Positions 43,739-54,887 of a DNA stretch of 64,000 bases are shown here, one piece after another. This stretch comes from Abelmoschus esculentus. Lineage: Eukaryota; Streptophyta; Magnoliopsida; Malvales; Malvaceae. A model generated the notes under the pieces. The model searched no databases, was not told the DNA's origin, and worked only from the letters and a program-made list of their open reading frames with translations. Within the stretch, counting starts at the first letter, position 1; each line of letters opens with the position of its first letter. The position numbers were made by a program, and so were the translations under genes. The DNA is taken from assembly GCA_035048815.1 (NCBI GenBank), contig JAUCBN010000012.1, forward strand, positions 14,262,001 through 14,326,000, written 5' to 3'.

Positions 43739-43856
43739 GGGGTGCAACACGAGGACTTCCCAGGAGGTCAACATCCTAGTACTACTCTCGCCCAAGCACG
43801 CTTAACTGCGGAGTTCTGATGGGATCCGGTGCATTAGTGCTGGTATGATCGCACCC
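43739..43856 (-). rRNA. 5S: 5S rRNA gene 155, C-box deletion
   Basis: 118 nt; caacatcc; spacer ataaaccg. Confidence 0.95.
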
Positions 43857-44020
43857 GTCAAGGAATGCGCGCTGAACGTACTAATAGGATCAACGGCGCG
43901 CGATTATGACTTGCGAGACTCTTTTAACATAAAAGCACGAGGGGGGACGTACCGACAATCCGAACCAAAAATTAACTAAAAACATTAAAAAAAATAGAGG
44001 GATAAAACCGAGTCGAAAAA

Positions 44021-44139
44021 GAGGTGCAACACGAGGACTTCCCAGGAGGTCACCCATCCTAGTACTACTCTCGCCCAAGCGCGCTTAACTACGGAGTTCT
44101 GATGGGATCCGATGCATTAGTGCTAGCATGATCGCACCC
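44021..44139 (-). rRNA. 5S: 5S rRNA gene 156
   Basis: Same variants as gene 154. Confidence 0.97.
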
Positions 44140-44303
44140 GTTAAGGAATGCGCGCTGAACGTACTAATAGGATCAACGGCGCGCGATTATGACTTGCGAG
44201 ACTCTTTTAACATAAAAGCACGAGGGGGGACGTACCGACAATCCGAACCAAAAATTAACTAAAAACATTAAAAAAAATAGAGGGATAAAACCGAGTCGAA
44301 AAA

Positions 44304-44422
44304 GAGGTGCAACACGAGGACTTCGCAGGAGGTCACCCATCCTAGTACTACTCTCGCCCAAGCACACTTAACTGCGGAGTTCTGATGGGATCCGGTGCAT
44401 TAGTGCTGGTATGATCGCACCC
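44304..44422 (-). rRNA. 5S: 5S rRNA gene 157
   Basis: Differs: gagg; cttcgcagg; caagcacactt. Confidence 0.97.
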
Positions 44423-44587
44423 GTCAAGGAATGCGCGCTGAACGTACTAATAGGATCAACGGCGCGCGATTATGACTTGCGAGACTCTTTTAACATAAAA
44501 GCACGAGGGGGGACGTACCGACAATCCGAACCAAAAATTAACTAAAAACATTAAAAAAAAATAGAGGGATAAAACCGAGTCGAAAAA

Positions 44588-44705
44588 GGGGTGCAACACG
44601 AGGACTTCCCAGGAGGTCAACATCCTAGTACTACTCTCGCCCAAGCACGCTTAACTGCGGAGTTCTGATGGGATCCGGTGCATTAGTGCTGGTATGATCG
44701 CACCC
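44588..44705 (-). rRNA. 5S: 5S rRNA gene 158, C-box deletion
   Basis: 118 nt; caacatcc only. Confidence 0.95.
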
Positions 44706-44869
44706 GTTAAGGAATGCGCGCTGAACGTACTAATAGGATCAACGGCGCGCGATTATGACTTGCGAGACTCTTTTAACATAAAAGCACGAGGGGGGACGTA
44801 CCGACAATCCGAACCAAAAATTAACTAAAAACATTAAAAAAAATAGAGGGATAAAACCGAGTCGAAAAA

Positions 44870-44988
44870 GAGGTGCAACACGAGGACTTCCCAGGAGGTC
44901 ACCCATCCTAGTACTACTCTCGCCCAAGCGCGCTTAACTACGGAGTTCTGATGCGATCCGATGCATTAGTGCTAGCATGATCGCACCC
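44870..44988 (-). rRNA. 5S: 5S rRNA gene 159
   Basis: As gene 154 plus gatgcgatccgatgc (BamHI site lost). Confidence 0.97.
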
Positions 44989-45151
44989 GTTAAGGAATGC
45001 GCGCTGAACGTACTAATAGGATCAACGGCGCGCGATTATGACTTGCGAGACTCTTTTAACATAAAAGCACGAGGGGGGACGTACCGACAATCCGAACCAA
45101 AAATTAACTAAAAACATTAAAAAAAATAGAGGGATAAACCGAGTCGAATAA

Positions 45152-45269
45152 GGGGTGCAACACGAGGACTTCCCAGGAGGTCAACATCCTAGTACTACTC
45201 TCGCCCAAGCACGCTTAACTGCGGAGTTCTGATGGGATCCGGTGCATTAGTGCTGGTATGATCGCACCC
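45152..45269 (-). rRNA. 5S: 5S rRNA gene 160, C-box deletion, broken terminator
   Basis: 118 nt; caacatcc. The T5 terminator reads TTATT (45147-45151); the next long T-tract is 45119-45126. Confidence 0.95.
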
Positions 45270-45433
45270 GTTAAGGAATGCGCGCTGAACGTACTAATAG
45301 GATCAACGGCGCGCGATTATGACTTGCGAGACTCTTTTAACATAAAAGCACGAGGGGGGACGTACCGACAATCCGAACCAAAAATTAACTAAAAACATTA
45401 AAAAAAATAGAGGGATAAAACCGAGTCGAAAAA

Positions 45434-45551
45434 GGGGTGCAACACGAGGACTTCCCAGGAGGTCAACATCCTAGTACTATTCTCGCCCAAGCACGCTTAA
45501 CTGCGGAGTTCTGATGGGATCCGGTGCATTAGTGCTGGTATGATCGCACCC
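45434..45551 (-). rRNA. 5S: 5S rRNA gene 161, C-box deletion
   Basis: 118 nt; caacatcc; actattctcg. Confidence 0.95.
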
Positions 45552-45715
45552 GTTAAGGAATGCGCGCTGAACGTACTAATAGGATCAACGGCGCGCGATT
45601 ATGACTTGCGAGACTCTTTTAACATAAAAGCACGAGGGGGGACGTACCGACAATCTGAACCAAAAATTAAGTAAAAACATTAAAAAAAATAGAGGGATAA
45701 AACCGAGTCGAAAAA

Positions 45716-45834
45716 GAGGTGCAACACGAGGACTTCCCAGGAGGTCACCCATCCTAGTACTACTCTCGCCCAAGCACACTTGACTGCGGAGTTCTGATGG
45801 GATCCGGTGCATTAGTGCTGGTATGATCGCACCC
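45716..45834 (-). rRNA. 5S: 5S rRNA gene 162
   Basis: Differs: gagg; gcacacttgac. Promoter has T at -1 and AATTAG (45859-45864). Confidence 0.97.
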
Positions 45835-45999
45835 ATCAAGGAATGCGCGCTGAACGTACTAATTGGATCAACGGCGCGCGATTATGACTTGCGAGACTCT
45901 TTTAACATAAAAGCACGAGGGGGGACGTACCGACAATCCGAACCAAAAAATAACTAAAAACATTAAAAAAAAATAGAGGGATAAAACCGAGTCGAAAAA

Positions 46000-46117
46000 G
46001 GGGTGCAACACGAGGACTTCCCAGGAGGTCAACATCCTAGTACTACTCTCGCCCAAGCACGCTTAACTGCGGAGTTCTGATGGGATCCGGTGCATTAGTG
46101 CTGGTATGATCGCACCC
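46000..46117 (-). rRNA. 5S: 5S rRNA gene 163, C-box deletion
   Basis: 118 nt; caacatcc only. Confidence 0.95.
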
Positions 46118-46281
46118 GTTAAGGAATGCGCGCTGAACGTACTAATAGGATCAACGGCGCGCGATTATGACTTGCGAGACTCTTTTAACATAAAAGCACG
46201 AGGGGGGACATACCGACAATCCGAACCAAAAATTAACTAAAAACATTAAAAAAAATAGAGGGATAAAACCGAGTCGAAAAA

Positions 46282-46400
46282 GAGGTGCAACACGAGGACT
46301 TCCCAGGAGGTCACCCATCCTAGTACTACTCTCGCCCAAGCGCGCTTAACTACGGAGTTCTGATGGGATCCGATGCATTAGTTCTGGTATGATCGCACCC
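46282..46400 (-). rRNA. 5S: 5S rRNA gene 164
   Basis: Differs: gagg; caagcgcgctt; actacgg; gatccgatgc; agttctgg. Upstream CpG block is gacgcacg. Confidence 0.97.
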
Positions 46401-46564
46401 GTTAAGGAATGCGCGCTGAACGTACTAATAGGATCAACGACGCACGATTATGACTTGCGAGACTCTTTTAACATAAAAGCACGAGGGGGGACGTACCGAC
46501 AATCCGAACCAAAAATTAACTAAAAACATTAAAAAAAAATAGAGGGATAAACCGAGTCGAAAAA

Positions 46565-46682
46565 GGGGTGCAACACGAGGACTTCCCAGGAGGTCAACAT
46601 CCTAGTACTACTCTCGCCCAAGCACGCTTAACTGCGGAGTTCTGATGGGATCCGGTGCATTAGTGCTAGTATGATCGCACCC
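46565..46682 (-). rRNA. 5S: 5S rRNA gene 165, C-box deletion
   Basis: 118 nt; caacatcc; gctagtatg; spacer ataaaccg. Confidence 0.95.
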
Positions 46683-46846
46683 GTTAAGGAATGCGCGCTG
46701 AACGTACTAATAGGATCAACGGCGCGCGATTATGACTTGCGAGACTCTTTTAACATAAAAGCACGAGGGGGGACGTACCGACAATCCGAACCAAAAATTA
46801 ACTAAAAACATTAAAAAAAATAGAGGGATAAAACCGAGTCGAAAAA

Positions 46847-46964
46847 GGGGTGCAACACGAGGACTTCCCAGGAGGTCAACATCCTAGTACTACTCTCGCC
46901 CAAGCACGCTTAACTGCGGAGTTCTGATGGGATCCGGTGCATTAGTGCTGGTATGATCGCACCC
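46847..46964 (-). rRNA. 5S: 5S rRNA gene 166, C-box deletion
   Basis: 118 nt; caacatcc only. Confidence 0.95.
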
Positions 46965-47129
46965 GTTAAGGAATGCGCGCTGAACGTACTAATAGGATCA
47001 ACGGCGCGCGATTATGACTTGCGAGACTCTTTTAACATAAAAGTACGAGGGGGGACGTACCGACAATCCGAACCAAAAATTAACTAAAAACATTAAAAAA
47101 AAATAGAGGGATAAAACCGAGTCGAAAAA

Positions 47130-47247
47130 GGGGTGCAACACGAGGACTTTCCAGGAGGTCAACATCCTAGTACTACTCTCGCCCAAGCACGCTTAACTGC
47201 GGAGTTCTGATGGGATCCGGTGCATTAGTGCTGGTATGATCGCACCC
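47130..47247 (-). rRNA. 5S: 5S rRNA gene 167, C-box deletion
   Basis: 118 nt; caacatcc; gactttccagg. Confidence 0.95.
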
Positions 47248-47411
47248 GTTAAGGAATGCGCGCTGAACGTACTAATAGGATCAACGGCGCGCGATTATGA
47301 CTTGCGAGACTCTTTTAACATAAAAGCACGAGGGGGGACGTACCGACAATCCGAACCAAAAATTAACTAAAAACATTAAAAAAAATAGAGGGATAAAACC
47401 GAGTCGTAAAA

Positions 47412-47530
47412 GAGGTGCAACACGAGGACTTCCCAGGAGGTCACCCATCCTAGTACTACTCTCGCCTAAGCGCGCTTAACTACGGAGTTCTGATGGGATC
47501 CGATGCATTAGTGCTGGTATGATCGCACGC
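47412..47530 (-). rRNA. 5S: 5S rRNA gene 168
   Basis: Differs: gagg; cgcctaagcgcgctt; actacgg; gatccgatgc; gcacgc. Terminator T4; upstream CpG block gacgcacg as beside gene 164. Confidence 0.97.
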
Positions 47531-47694
47531 GTTAAGGAATGCGCGCTGAACGTACTAATAGGATCAACGACGCACGATTATGACTTGCGAGACTCTTTTA
47601 ACATAAAAGCACGAGGGGGGACGTACCGACAATCCGAACCAAAAATTAACTAAAAACATTAAAAAAAAATAGAGGGATAAACCGAGTCAAAAAA

Positions 47695-47812
47695 GGGGTG
47701 CAACACGAGGACTTCCCAGGAGGTCAACATCCTAGTACTACTCTCGCCCAAGCACGCTTAACTGCGGAGTTCTGATGGGATCCGGTGCATTAGTGCTGGT
47801 ATGATCGCACCC
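47695..47812 (-). rRNA. 5S: 5S rRNA gene 169, C-box deletion
   Basis: 118 nt; caacatcc; T6 terminator; spacer ataaaccg. Confidence 0.95.
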
Positions 47813-47977
47813 GTTAAGGAATGCGCGCTGAACGTACTAATAGGATCAACGGCGCGCGATTATGACTTGCGAGACTCTTTTAACATAAAAGCACGAGGGG
47901 GGACGTACCGACAATCCGAACCAAAAATTATCTAAAAACATTAAAAAAAAATAGAGGGATAAAACCGAGTCGAAAAA

Positions 47978-48095
47978 GGGGTGCAACACGAGGACTTCCC
48001 AGGAGGTCAACATCCTAGTACTACTCTCGCCCAAGCACGCTTAACTGCGGAGTTCTGATGGGATCCGGTGCATTAGTGCTGGTATGATCGCACCC
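47978..48095 (-). rRNA. 5S: 5S rRNA gene 170, C-box deletion
   Basis: 118 nt; caacatcc only. Confidence 0.95.
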
Positions 48096-48260
48096 GTTAA
48101 GGAATGCGCGCTGAACGTACTAATAGGATCAACGGCGCGCGATTATGACTTGCGAGACTCTATTAACATAAAAGCACGAGGGGGGACGTACCGACAATCC
48201 GAACCAAAAATTAACTAAAAACATTAAAAAAAATAGAGGGATAAAACCGAGTCGAAAAAA

Positions 48261-48379
48261 GGTGTGCAACACGAGGACTTCCCAGGAGGTCACCAATCCT
48301 AGTACTACTCTCGCCCAAGCACGCTTAACTGCGGAGTTCTGATGGGATCCGGTGCATTAGTGCTGGTATGATCACAACC
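48261..48379 (-). rRNA. 5S: 5S rRNA gene 171
   Basis: Differs: ggtg; caccaatcc in the C box; gatcacaacc. Promoter region has aactttctaata. Confidence 0.96.
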
Positions 48380-48543
48380 GTTAAGGAATGCGCGCTGAAC
48401 TTTCTAATAGGATCAACGGCGAGCGATTATGACTTGCGAGACTCTTTTAACATAAAAGCACGAGGGGGGACGTACCGACAATCCGAACCAAAAATTAACT
48501 AAAAACATTAAAAAAAATAGAGGGATAAAACCGAGTCGAAAAA

Positions 48544-48661
48544 GGGGTGCAACACGAGGACTTCCCAGGAGGTCAACATCCTAGTACTACTCTCGCCCAA
48601 GCACGCTTAACTGCGGAGTTCTGATGGGATCCGGTGCATTAGTGCTGGTATGATCGCACCC
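48544..48661 (-). rRNA. 5S: 5S rRNA gene 172, C-box deletion
   Basis: 118 nt; caacatcc only. Confidence 0.95.
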
Positions 48662-48825
48662 GTTAAGGAATGCGCGCTGAACGTACTAATAGGATCAACG
48701 GCGCGCGATTATGACTTGCGAGACTCTATTAACATAAAAGCACGAGGGGGGACGTACCGACAATCCGAACCAAAAATTAACTAAAAACATTAAAAAAAAT
48801 AGAGGGATAAAACCGAGTCGAAAAA

Positions 48826-48944
48826 GAGGTGCAACACGAGGACTTCCCAGGAGGTCACCCATCCTAGTACTACTCTCGCCCAAGCACGCTTAACTGCGGT
48901 GTTCTGAAGGTATCCGGTGCATTAGTGCTGGTATGATCGCACCC
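48826..48944 (-). rRNA. 5S: 5S rRNA gene 173
   Basis: Differs: gagg; gcggtgttctgaagg; ggtatccgg. Confidence 0.97.
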
Positions 48945-49108
48945 GTCAAGGAATGCGTGCTGAACGTACTAATAGGATCAACGGCGCGCGATTATGACTT
49001 GCGAGACTCTTTTAACATAAAAGCACGAGGGGGGACGTACCGACAATCCGAACCAAAAATTAACTAAAAACATTAAAAAAAATAGAGGGATAAAACCGAG
49101 TCGAAAAA

Positions 49109-49226
49109 GGGGTGCAACACGAGGACTTCCCAGGAGGTCAACATCCTAGTACTACTCTCGCCCAAGCACGCTTAACTGCGGAGTTCTGATGGGATCCGGT
49201 GCATTAGTGCTGGTATGATCGCACCC
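49109..49226 (-). rRNA. 5S: 5S rRNA gene 174, C-box deletion
   Basis: 118 nt; caacatcc only. Confidence 0.95.
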
Positions 49227-49391
49227 GTCAAGGAATGCGCGCTGAACGTACTAATAGGATCAACGGCGCGCGATTATGACTTGCGAGACTCTTTTAACAT
49301 AAAAGCACGAGGGGGGACGTACCGACAATCCGAACCAAAAATTAACTAAAAACATTAAAAAGAAATAGAGGGATAAAACCGAGTCGAAAAA

Positions 49392-49510
49392 GGGGTGCAA
49401 CACGAGGACTTCCCAAGAGGTCACCCATCCTAGTACTACTCTCGCCCAAGCACGCTTAACTGCGGAGTTCTGATGGGATCCGGTGCATTAGTGCTGCTAT
49501 GATCGCACCC
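49392..49510 (-). rRNA. 5S: 5S rRNA gene 175
   Basis: Differs: cccaagagg; gctgctatg. Promoter region has acgttctaata. Confidence 0.97.
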
Positions 49511-49675
49511 GATAAGGAATGCGCGCTGAACGTTCTAATAGGATCAACGGCGCGCGATTATGACTTGCGAGACTCTTTTAACATAAAAGCACGAGGGGGG
49601 ACGTACCGACAATCCGAACCAAAAATTAACTAAAAACATTAAAAAAAAATAGAGGGATAAAACCGAGTCGAAAAA

Positions 49676-49794
49676 GGGGTGCAACACGAGGACTTCCTAG
49701 GAGGTCACCCATCCTAGTACTACTCTCGCCCAAGCACGCTTAACTGCGGAGTTCTGATGGGATCCGGTGCATTAGTGCTGGTATGATCGCACCC
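49676..49794 (-). rRNA. 5S: 5S rRNA gene 176
   Basis: Differs: cttcctagg; -1 base T. Confidence 0.97.
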
Positions 49795-49959
49795 ATCAGG
49801 GAATGCACGCTGAACGTACTAATAGGATCAACGGCGCGCGATTATGACTTGCGAGACTCTTTTAACATAAAAGCACGAGGGGGACGTACCGACAATCCGA
49901 ACCAAAAATTAACTAAAAACATTAAAAAAAAAATAGAGGGATAAAACCGAGTCGAAAAA

Positions 49960-50078
49960 GGGGTGCAACACGACGACTTCCCAAAAGGTCACCCATCCTA
50001 GTGCTACTCTCGCCCAAGCACGCTTAACTGCGGAGTTCTGATGGGATCCGGTGCATTAGAGCTGGTATGATCGCACCC
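49960..50078 (-). rRNA. 5S: 5S rRNA gene 177
   Basis: Differs: acgacgacttcccaaaagg; agtgctactc; tagagctgg. Confidence 0.97.
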
Positions 50079-50243
50079 GTCAAGGAATGCGCGCTGAACG
50101 TACTAATAGGATCAACGGCGCGCGATTATGACTTGCGAGACTCTTTTAACATAAAAGCACGAGGGGGGACGTACCGACAATCCGAACCAAAAATTAACTA
50201 AAAACATTAAAAAAAAATAGAGGCATAAAACCGAGTCGAAAAA

Positions 50244-50362
50244 GGTGTGCAACACGAGGACTTCCCAAGAGGTCACCCATCCTAGTACTACTCTCGCCCA
50301 AGCACGCTTAACTGCAGAGTTCTGATGGGATCCGGTGCATTAGTGCTGGTATGATCGCACCC
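50244..50362 (-). rRNA. 5S: 5S rRNA gene 178
   Basis: Differs: ggtg; cccaagagg; ctgcagag. Spacer gaggcat. Confidence 0.97.
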
Positions 50363-50526
50363 GTTAAGGAATGCGCGCTGAACGTACTAATAGGATCAAC
50401 GGCGCGCGATTATGACTTGCGAGACTCTTTTAACATAAAAGCACGAGGGGGGACGTACCGACAATCCGAACCAAAAATTAACTAAAAACATTAAAAAAAA
50501 TAGAGGGATAAAACCGAGTCGAAAAA

Positions 50527-50644
50527 GGGGTGCAACACGAGGACTTCCCAGGAGGTCAACATCCTAGTACTACTCTCGCCCAAGCATGCTTAACTGCGGA
50601 GTTCTGATGGGATCCGGTGCATTAGTGCTGGTATGATCGCACCC
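50527..50644 (-). rRNA. 5S: 5S rRNA gene 179, C-box deletion
   Basis: 118 nt; caacatcc; gcatgctt. Confidence 0.95.
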
Positions 50645-50808
50645 GTTAAGGAATGCGCGCTGAACGTACTAATAGGATCAACGGCGCGCGATTATGACTT
50701 GCGAGACTCTTTTAACATAAAAGCACGAGGGGGGACGTACCGACAATCCGAACCAAAAATTAACTAAAAACATTAAAAAAAATAGAGGGATAAAACCGAG
50801 TCGAAAAA

Positions 50809-50926
50809 GGGGTGCAACACGAGGACTTCCCAGGAGGTCAACATCCTAGTACTACTCTCGCCCAAGCACGCTTAACTGCGGAGTTCTGATGGGATCCGGT
50901 GCATTAGTGCTGGTATGATCGCACCC
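50809..50926 (-). rRNA. 5S: 5S rRNA gene 180, C-box deletion
   Basis: 118 nt; caacatcc only. Confidence 0.95.
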
Positions 50927-51090
50927 GTCAAGGAATGCACGCTGAACGTACTAATAGGATCAACGGCGCGCGATTATGACTTGCGAGACTCTTTTAACAT
51001 AAAAGCACGAGGGGGGACGTACCGACAATCCAAACCAAAAATTAACAAAAAACATTAAAAAAAATAGAGGGATAAAACCGAGTCGAAAAA

Positions 51091-51209
51091 GGGGTGCAAC
51101 ACGAGGACTTCCCAGGAGGTCACCCATCCTAGTACTACTCTCGCCCAAGCACGCTTAACTGCGAAGTTCTGATGAGATCCGGTGCATTAGTGCTGGTATG
51201 ATCGCACCA
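51091..51209 (-). rRNA. 5S: 5S rRNA gene 181
   Basis: Differs: gcgaag; gatgagatcc; first base T (gcacca). Confidence 0.97.
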
Positions 51210-51373
51210 GTTAAGGAATGCGCGCTGAACGTACTAATAGGATCAACGGCGCGCGATTATGACTTGCGAGACTCTTTTAACATAAAAGCACGAGGGGGGA
51301 CGTACCGACAATCCGAACCAAAAATTAACTAAAAACATTAAAAAAAATAGAGGGATAAAACCGAGTCGAAAAA

Positions 51374-51491
51374 GGGGTGCAAGACGAGGACTTCCCAGGA
51401 GGTCAACATCCTTGTACTACTCTCGCCCAAGCACGCTTAACTGCGGAGTTCTGATGGGATCCGGTGCATTAGTGCTGGTATGATCGCACCC
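51374..51491 (-). rRNA. 5S: 5S rRNA gene 182, C-box deletion
   Basis: 118 nt; caacatccttg; gcaagacg. Confidence 0.95.
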
Positions 51492-51655
51492 GTCAAGGAA
51501 TGCGCGCTGAACGTACTAATAGGATCAACGGCGCGCGATTATGACTTGCGAGACTCTTTTAACATAAAAGCATGAGGGGGGACGTACCGACAATCCGAAC
51601 CAAAAATTAACTAAAAACATTAAAAAAAATAGAGGGATAAAACCGAGTCGAAAAA

Positions 51656-51773
51656 GGGGTGCAACACGAGGACTTCCCAGGAGGTCAACATCCTAGTACT
51701 ACTCTCGCCCAAGCACGCTTAACTGCGGAGTTCTGATGGGATCCGGTGCATTAGTGCTGGTATGATCGCACCC
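51656..51773 (-). rRNA. 5S: 5S rRNA gene 183, C-box deletion
   Basis: 118 nt; caacatcc only; spacer gcatgagg. Confidence 0.95.
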
Positions 51774-51939
51774 GTCAAGGAATGCGCGCTGAACGTACTA
51801 ATAGGATCAACGGCGCGCGATTATGACTTGCGAGACTCTTTTAACATAAAAGCACGAGGGGGGACGTACCGACAATCCGAACCAAAAATTAACTAAAAAC
51901 ATTAAAAAAAAAATAGAGGGATAAAACCGAGTCGAAAAA

Positions 51940-52058
51940 GGGGTGCAACACGAGGACTTCCTAGGAGGTCACCCATCCTAGTACTACTCTCGCCCAAGCA
52001 CGCTTAACTACGAAGTTCTGATGGGATCCGGTGCATTAGTGCTGGTATGATCGCACCC
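51940..52058 (-). rRNA. 5S: 5S rRNA gene 184
   Basis: Differs: cttcctagg; actacgaag. Followed upstream by a ggggcgacg spacer. Confidence 0.97.
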
Positions 52059-52222
52059 GTTAAGGAATGCGCGCTGAACGTACTAATAGGATCAACGGCG
52101 CGCGATTATGACTTGCGAGACTCTTTTAATATAAAAGCACGAGGGGCGACGTACCGACAATCCGAACTAAAAATTAACTAAAAACATTAAAAAAAAATAG
52201 AGTGATAAAACGGAGTCGAAAA

Positions 52223-52341
52223 AGGGTGCAACACGAGGACTTCCCAGGAGGTCACCCATCATAGTACTACTCTCGCCCAAGCACGCTTAACTACGGAGTT
52301 CTGATGGGATCCGGTGCATTAGTGCTGGTATGATAGCACCC
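52223..52341 (-). rRNA. 5S: 5S rRNA gene 185
   Basis: Differs: aagggtgc; catcatag; actacgg; gatagcaccc. Downstream spacer gagtgat and aaacgg. Confidence 0.96.
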
Positions 52342-52504
52342 GTTAAGGAATGCGCGCTGAACGTACTAATAGGATCAACGGCGCGCGATTATGACTTGCG
52401 AGACTCTTTTAACATAAAAGCACGAGGGGCGACGTACCGACAATCCGAACCAAAAATTAACTAAAAACATTAAAAAAAATAGAGTGATAAAACCGAGTCG
52501 AAAA

Positions 52505-52623
52505 AGGGTGCAACACGAGGACTTCCCAGGAGGTCACCCATCCTAGTACTACTCTCGCCCAAGCACGCTTAACTACGGAGTTCTGATGGGATCCGGTGCA
52601 TTAGTGCTGGTATGATCGCACCC
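52505..52623 (-). rRNA. 5S: 5S rRNA gene 186
   Basis: Differs: aagggtgc; actacgg. Spacer gagtgat. Confidence 0.96.
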
Positions 52624-52787
52624 GTTAAGGAATGCGCGCTGAACGTACTAATAGGATCAACGGCGCGCGATTATGACTTGCGAGACTCTTTTAACATAAA
52701 AGCACGAGGGGGGACGTACCGACAATCCGAACCAAAAATTAACTAAAAACATTAAAAAAAATGGAGGGATAAAACCGAGTCGAAAAA

Positions 52788-52905
52788 GGGGTGCAAGACG
52801 AGGACTTCCCAGGAGGTCAACATCCTTGTACTACTCTCGCCCAAGCACGCTTAACTGCGGAGTTCTGATGGGATCCGGTGCATTAGTGCTGGTATGATCG
52901 CACCC
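52788..52905 (-). rRNA. 5S: 5S rRNA gene 187, C-box deletion
   Basis: Same variants as gene 182; spacer atggaggg. Confidence 0.95.
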
Positions 52906-53069
52906 GTCAAGGAATGCGCGCTGAACGTACTAATAGGATCAACGGCGCGCGATTATGACTTGCGAGACTCTTTTAACATAAAAGCATGAGGGGGGACGTA
53001 CCGACAATCCGAACCAAAAATTAACTAAAAACATTAAAAAAAATAGAGGGATAAAACCGAGTCGAAAAA

Positions 53070-53187
53070 GGGGTGCAACACGAGGACTTCCCAGGAGGTC
53101 AACATCCTAGTACTACTCTCGCCCAAGCACGCTTAACTGCGGAGTTCTGATGGGATCCGGTGCATTAGTGCTGGTATGATCGCACCC
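53070..53187 (-). rRNA. 5S: 5S rRNA gene 188, C-box deletion
   Basis: Same as gene 183. Confidence 0.95.
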
Positions 53188-53352
53188 GTCAAGGAATGCG
53201 CGCTGAACGTACTAATAGGATCAACGGCGCGCGATTATGACTTGCGAGACTCTTTTAACATAAAAGCACGAGGGGGGACGTACCGACAATCCGAACCAAA
53301 AATTAACTAAAAACATTAAAAAAAAATAGAGGGATAAAACCGAGTCGAAAAA

Positions 53353-53471
53353 GGGGTGCAACACGAGGACTTCCTAGGAGGTCACCCATCCTAGTACTAC
53401 TCTCGCCCAAGCACGCTTAACTACGAAGTTCTGATGGGATCCGGTGCATTAGTGCTGGTATGATCGCACCC
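53353..53471 (-). rRNA. 5S: 5S rRNA gene 189
   Basis: Same variants as gene 184. Confidence 0.97.
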
Positions 53472-53635
53472 GTTAAGGAATGCGCGCTGAACGTACTAAT
53501 AGGATCAACGGCGCGCGATTATGACTTGCGAGACTCTTTTAATATAAAAGCACGAGGGGCGACGTACCGACAATCCGAACCAAAAATTAACTAAAAACAT
53601 TAAAAAAAAATAGAGTGATAAAACGGAGTCGAAAA

Positions 53636-53754
53636 AGGGTGCAACACGAGGACTTCCCAGGAGGTCACCCATCCTAGTACTACTCTCGCCCAAGCACGCT
53701 TAACTACGGAGTTCTGATGGGATCCGGTGCATTAGTGCTGGTATGATCGCACCC
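53636..53754 (-). rRNA. 5S: 5S rRNA gene 190
   Basis: Differs: aagggtgc; actacgg. Spacer gagtgat and aaacgg as beside gene 185. Confidence 0.96.
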
Positions 53755-53918
53755 GTTAAGGAATGCGCGCTGAACGTACTAATAGGATCAACGGCGCGCG
53801 ATTATGACTTGCGAGACTCTTTTAACATAAAAGCACGAGGGGGGACGTACCGACAATCCGAACCAAAAATTAACTAAAAACATTAAAAAAAATAGAGGGA
53901 TAAAACCGAGTCGAAAAA

Positions 53919-54036
53919 GGGGTGCAACACGAGGACTTCCCAGGAGGTCAACATCCTAGTACTACTCTCGCCCAAGCACGCTTAACTGCGGAGTTCTGAT
54001 GGGATCCGGTGCATTAGTGCTGGTATGATCGCACCC
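53919..54036 (-). rRNA. 5S: 5S rRNA gene 191, C-box deletion
   Basis: 118 nt; caacatcc only. Confidence 0.95.
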
Positions 54037-54201
54037 GTCAAGGAATGCGCGCTGAACGTACTAATAGGATCAACGGCGCGCGATTATGACTTGCGAGACT
54101 CTTTTAACATAAAAGCACGAGGGGGGACGTACCGACAATCCGAACCAAAAATTAACTAAAAACATTAAAAAAAAATAGAGGGATAAAACCGAGTCGAAAA
54201 A

Positions 54202-54319
54202 GGGGTGCAACACGAGGACTTCCCAGGAGGTCAACATCCTAGTACTACTCTCGCCCAAGCACGCTTAACTGCGGAGTTCTGATGGGATCCGGTGCATTAG
54301 TGCTGGTATGATCGCACCC
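54202..54319 (-). rRNA. 5S: 5S rRNA gene 192, C-box deletion
   Basis: 118 nt; caacatcc only. First unit of 17-unit block 1. Confidence 0.95.
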
Positions 54320-54484
54320 GTCAAGGAATGCGCGCTGAACGTACTAATAGGATCAACGGCGCGCGATTATGACTTGCGAGACTCTTTTAACATAAAAGCA
54401 CGAGGGGGGACGTACCGACAATCCGAACCAAAAATTAACTAAAAACATTAAAAAAAAATAGAGGGATAAAACCGAGTCGAAAAA

Positions 54485-54603
54485 GGGGTGCAACACGAGG
54501 ACTTCCCAGGAGGTCACCCATCCTAGTACTACTCTCGCCCAAGCACGCTTGACTGCGAAGTTCTGATGGGATCCGGTGCATTAGTGCTGGTATGATCGCA
54601 CCC
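54485..54603 (-). rRNA. 5S: 5S rRNA gene 193
   Basis: Differs: gcttgactgcgaag. Upstream spacer aggataaacgg and ggggcgacg. Confidence 0.97.
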
Positions 54604-54768
54604 GTTAAGGAATGCGCGCTGAACGTACTAATAGGATAAACGGCGCGCGATTATGACTTGCGAGACTCTTTTAACATAAAAGCACGAGGGGCGACGTACC
54701 GACAATCCGAACCAAAAATTAACTAAAAACATTAAAAAAAAATAGAGTGATAAAACCGAGTCGAAAAA

Positions 54769-54887
54769 AGGGTGCAACACAAGGACTTCCCAGGAGGTCA
54801 CCCATCCTAGTACTACACTCGCCCAAGCACGCTTAACTACGGATTTCTGATGGGATCCGGTGCATTAGTGCTGGTATGATCGCACCC
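54769..54887 (-). rRNA. 5S: 5S rRNA gene 194
   Basis: Differs: aagggtgcaacacaagg; actacactcg; actacggatttc. Confidence 0.96.

Larger units (their letters stand above)
51374..53754 (-). repeat. 5-unit periodic block, genes 182-190
   Basis: Genes 182-185 recur as 187-190 at 1413-1414 bp. Markers: gcaagacg with catccttg (182, 187); cttcctagg with actacgaag (184, 189); aaacggagtc, gagtgat and aagggtgc (185, 190). Confidence 0.85.

Noticed and set aside
40632..54319. Treating the C-box-deletion copies as a separate, non-5S RNA gene.
   Set aside because: Apart from the C-box change they are 5S genes in the same array with the same promoter and terminator, so they are kept as 5S variants and probable pseudogenes.
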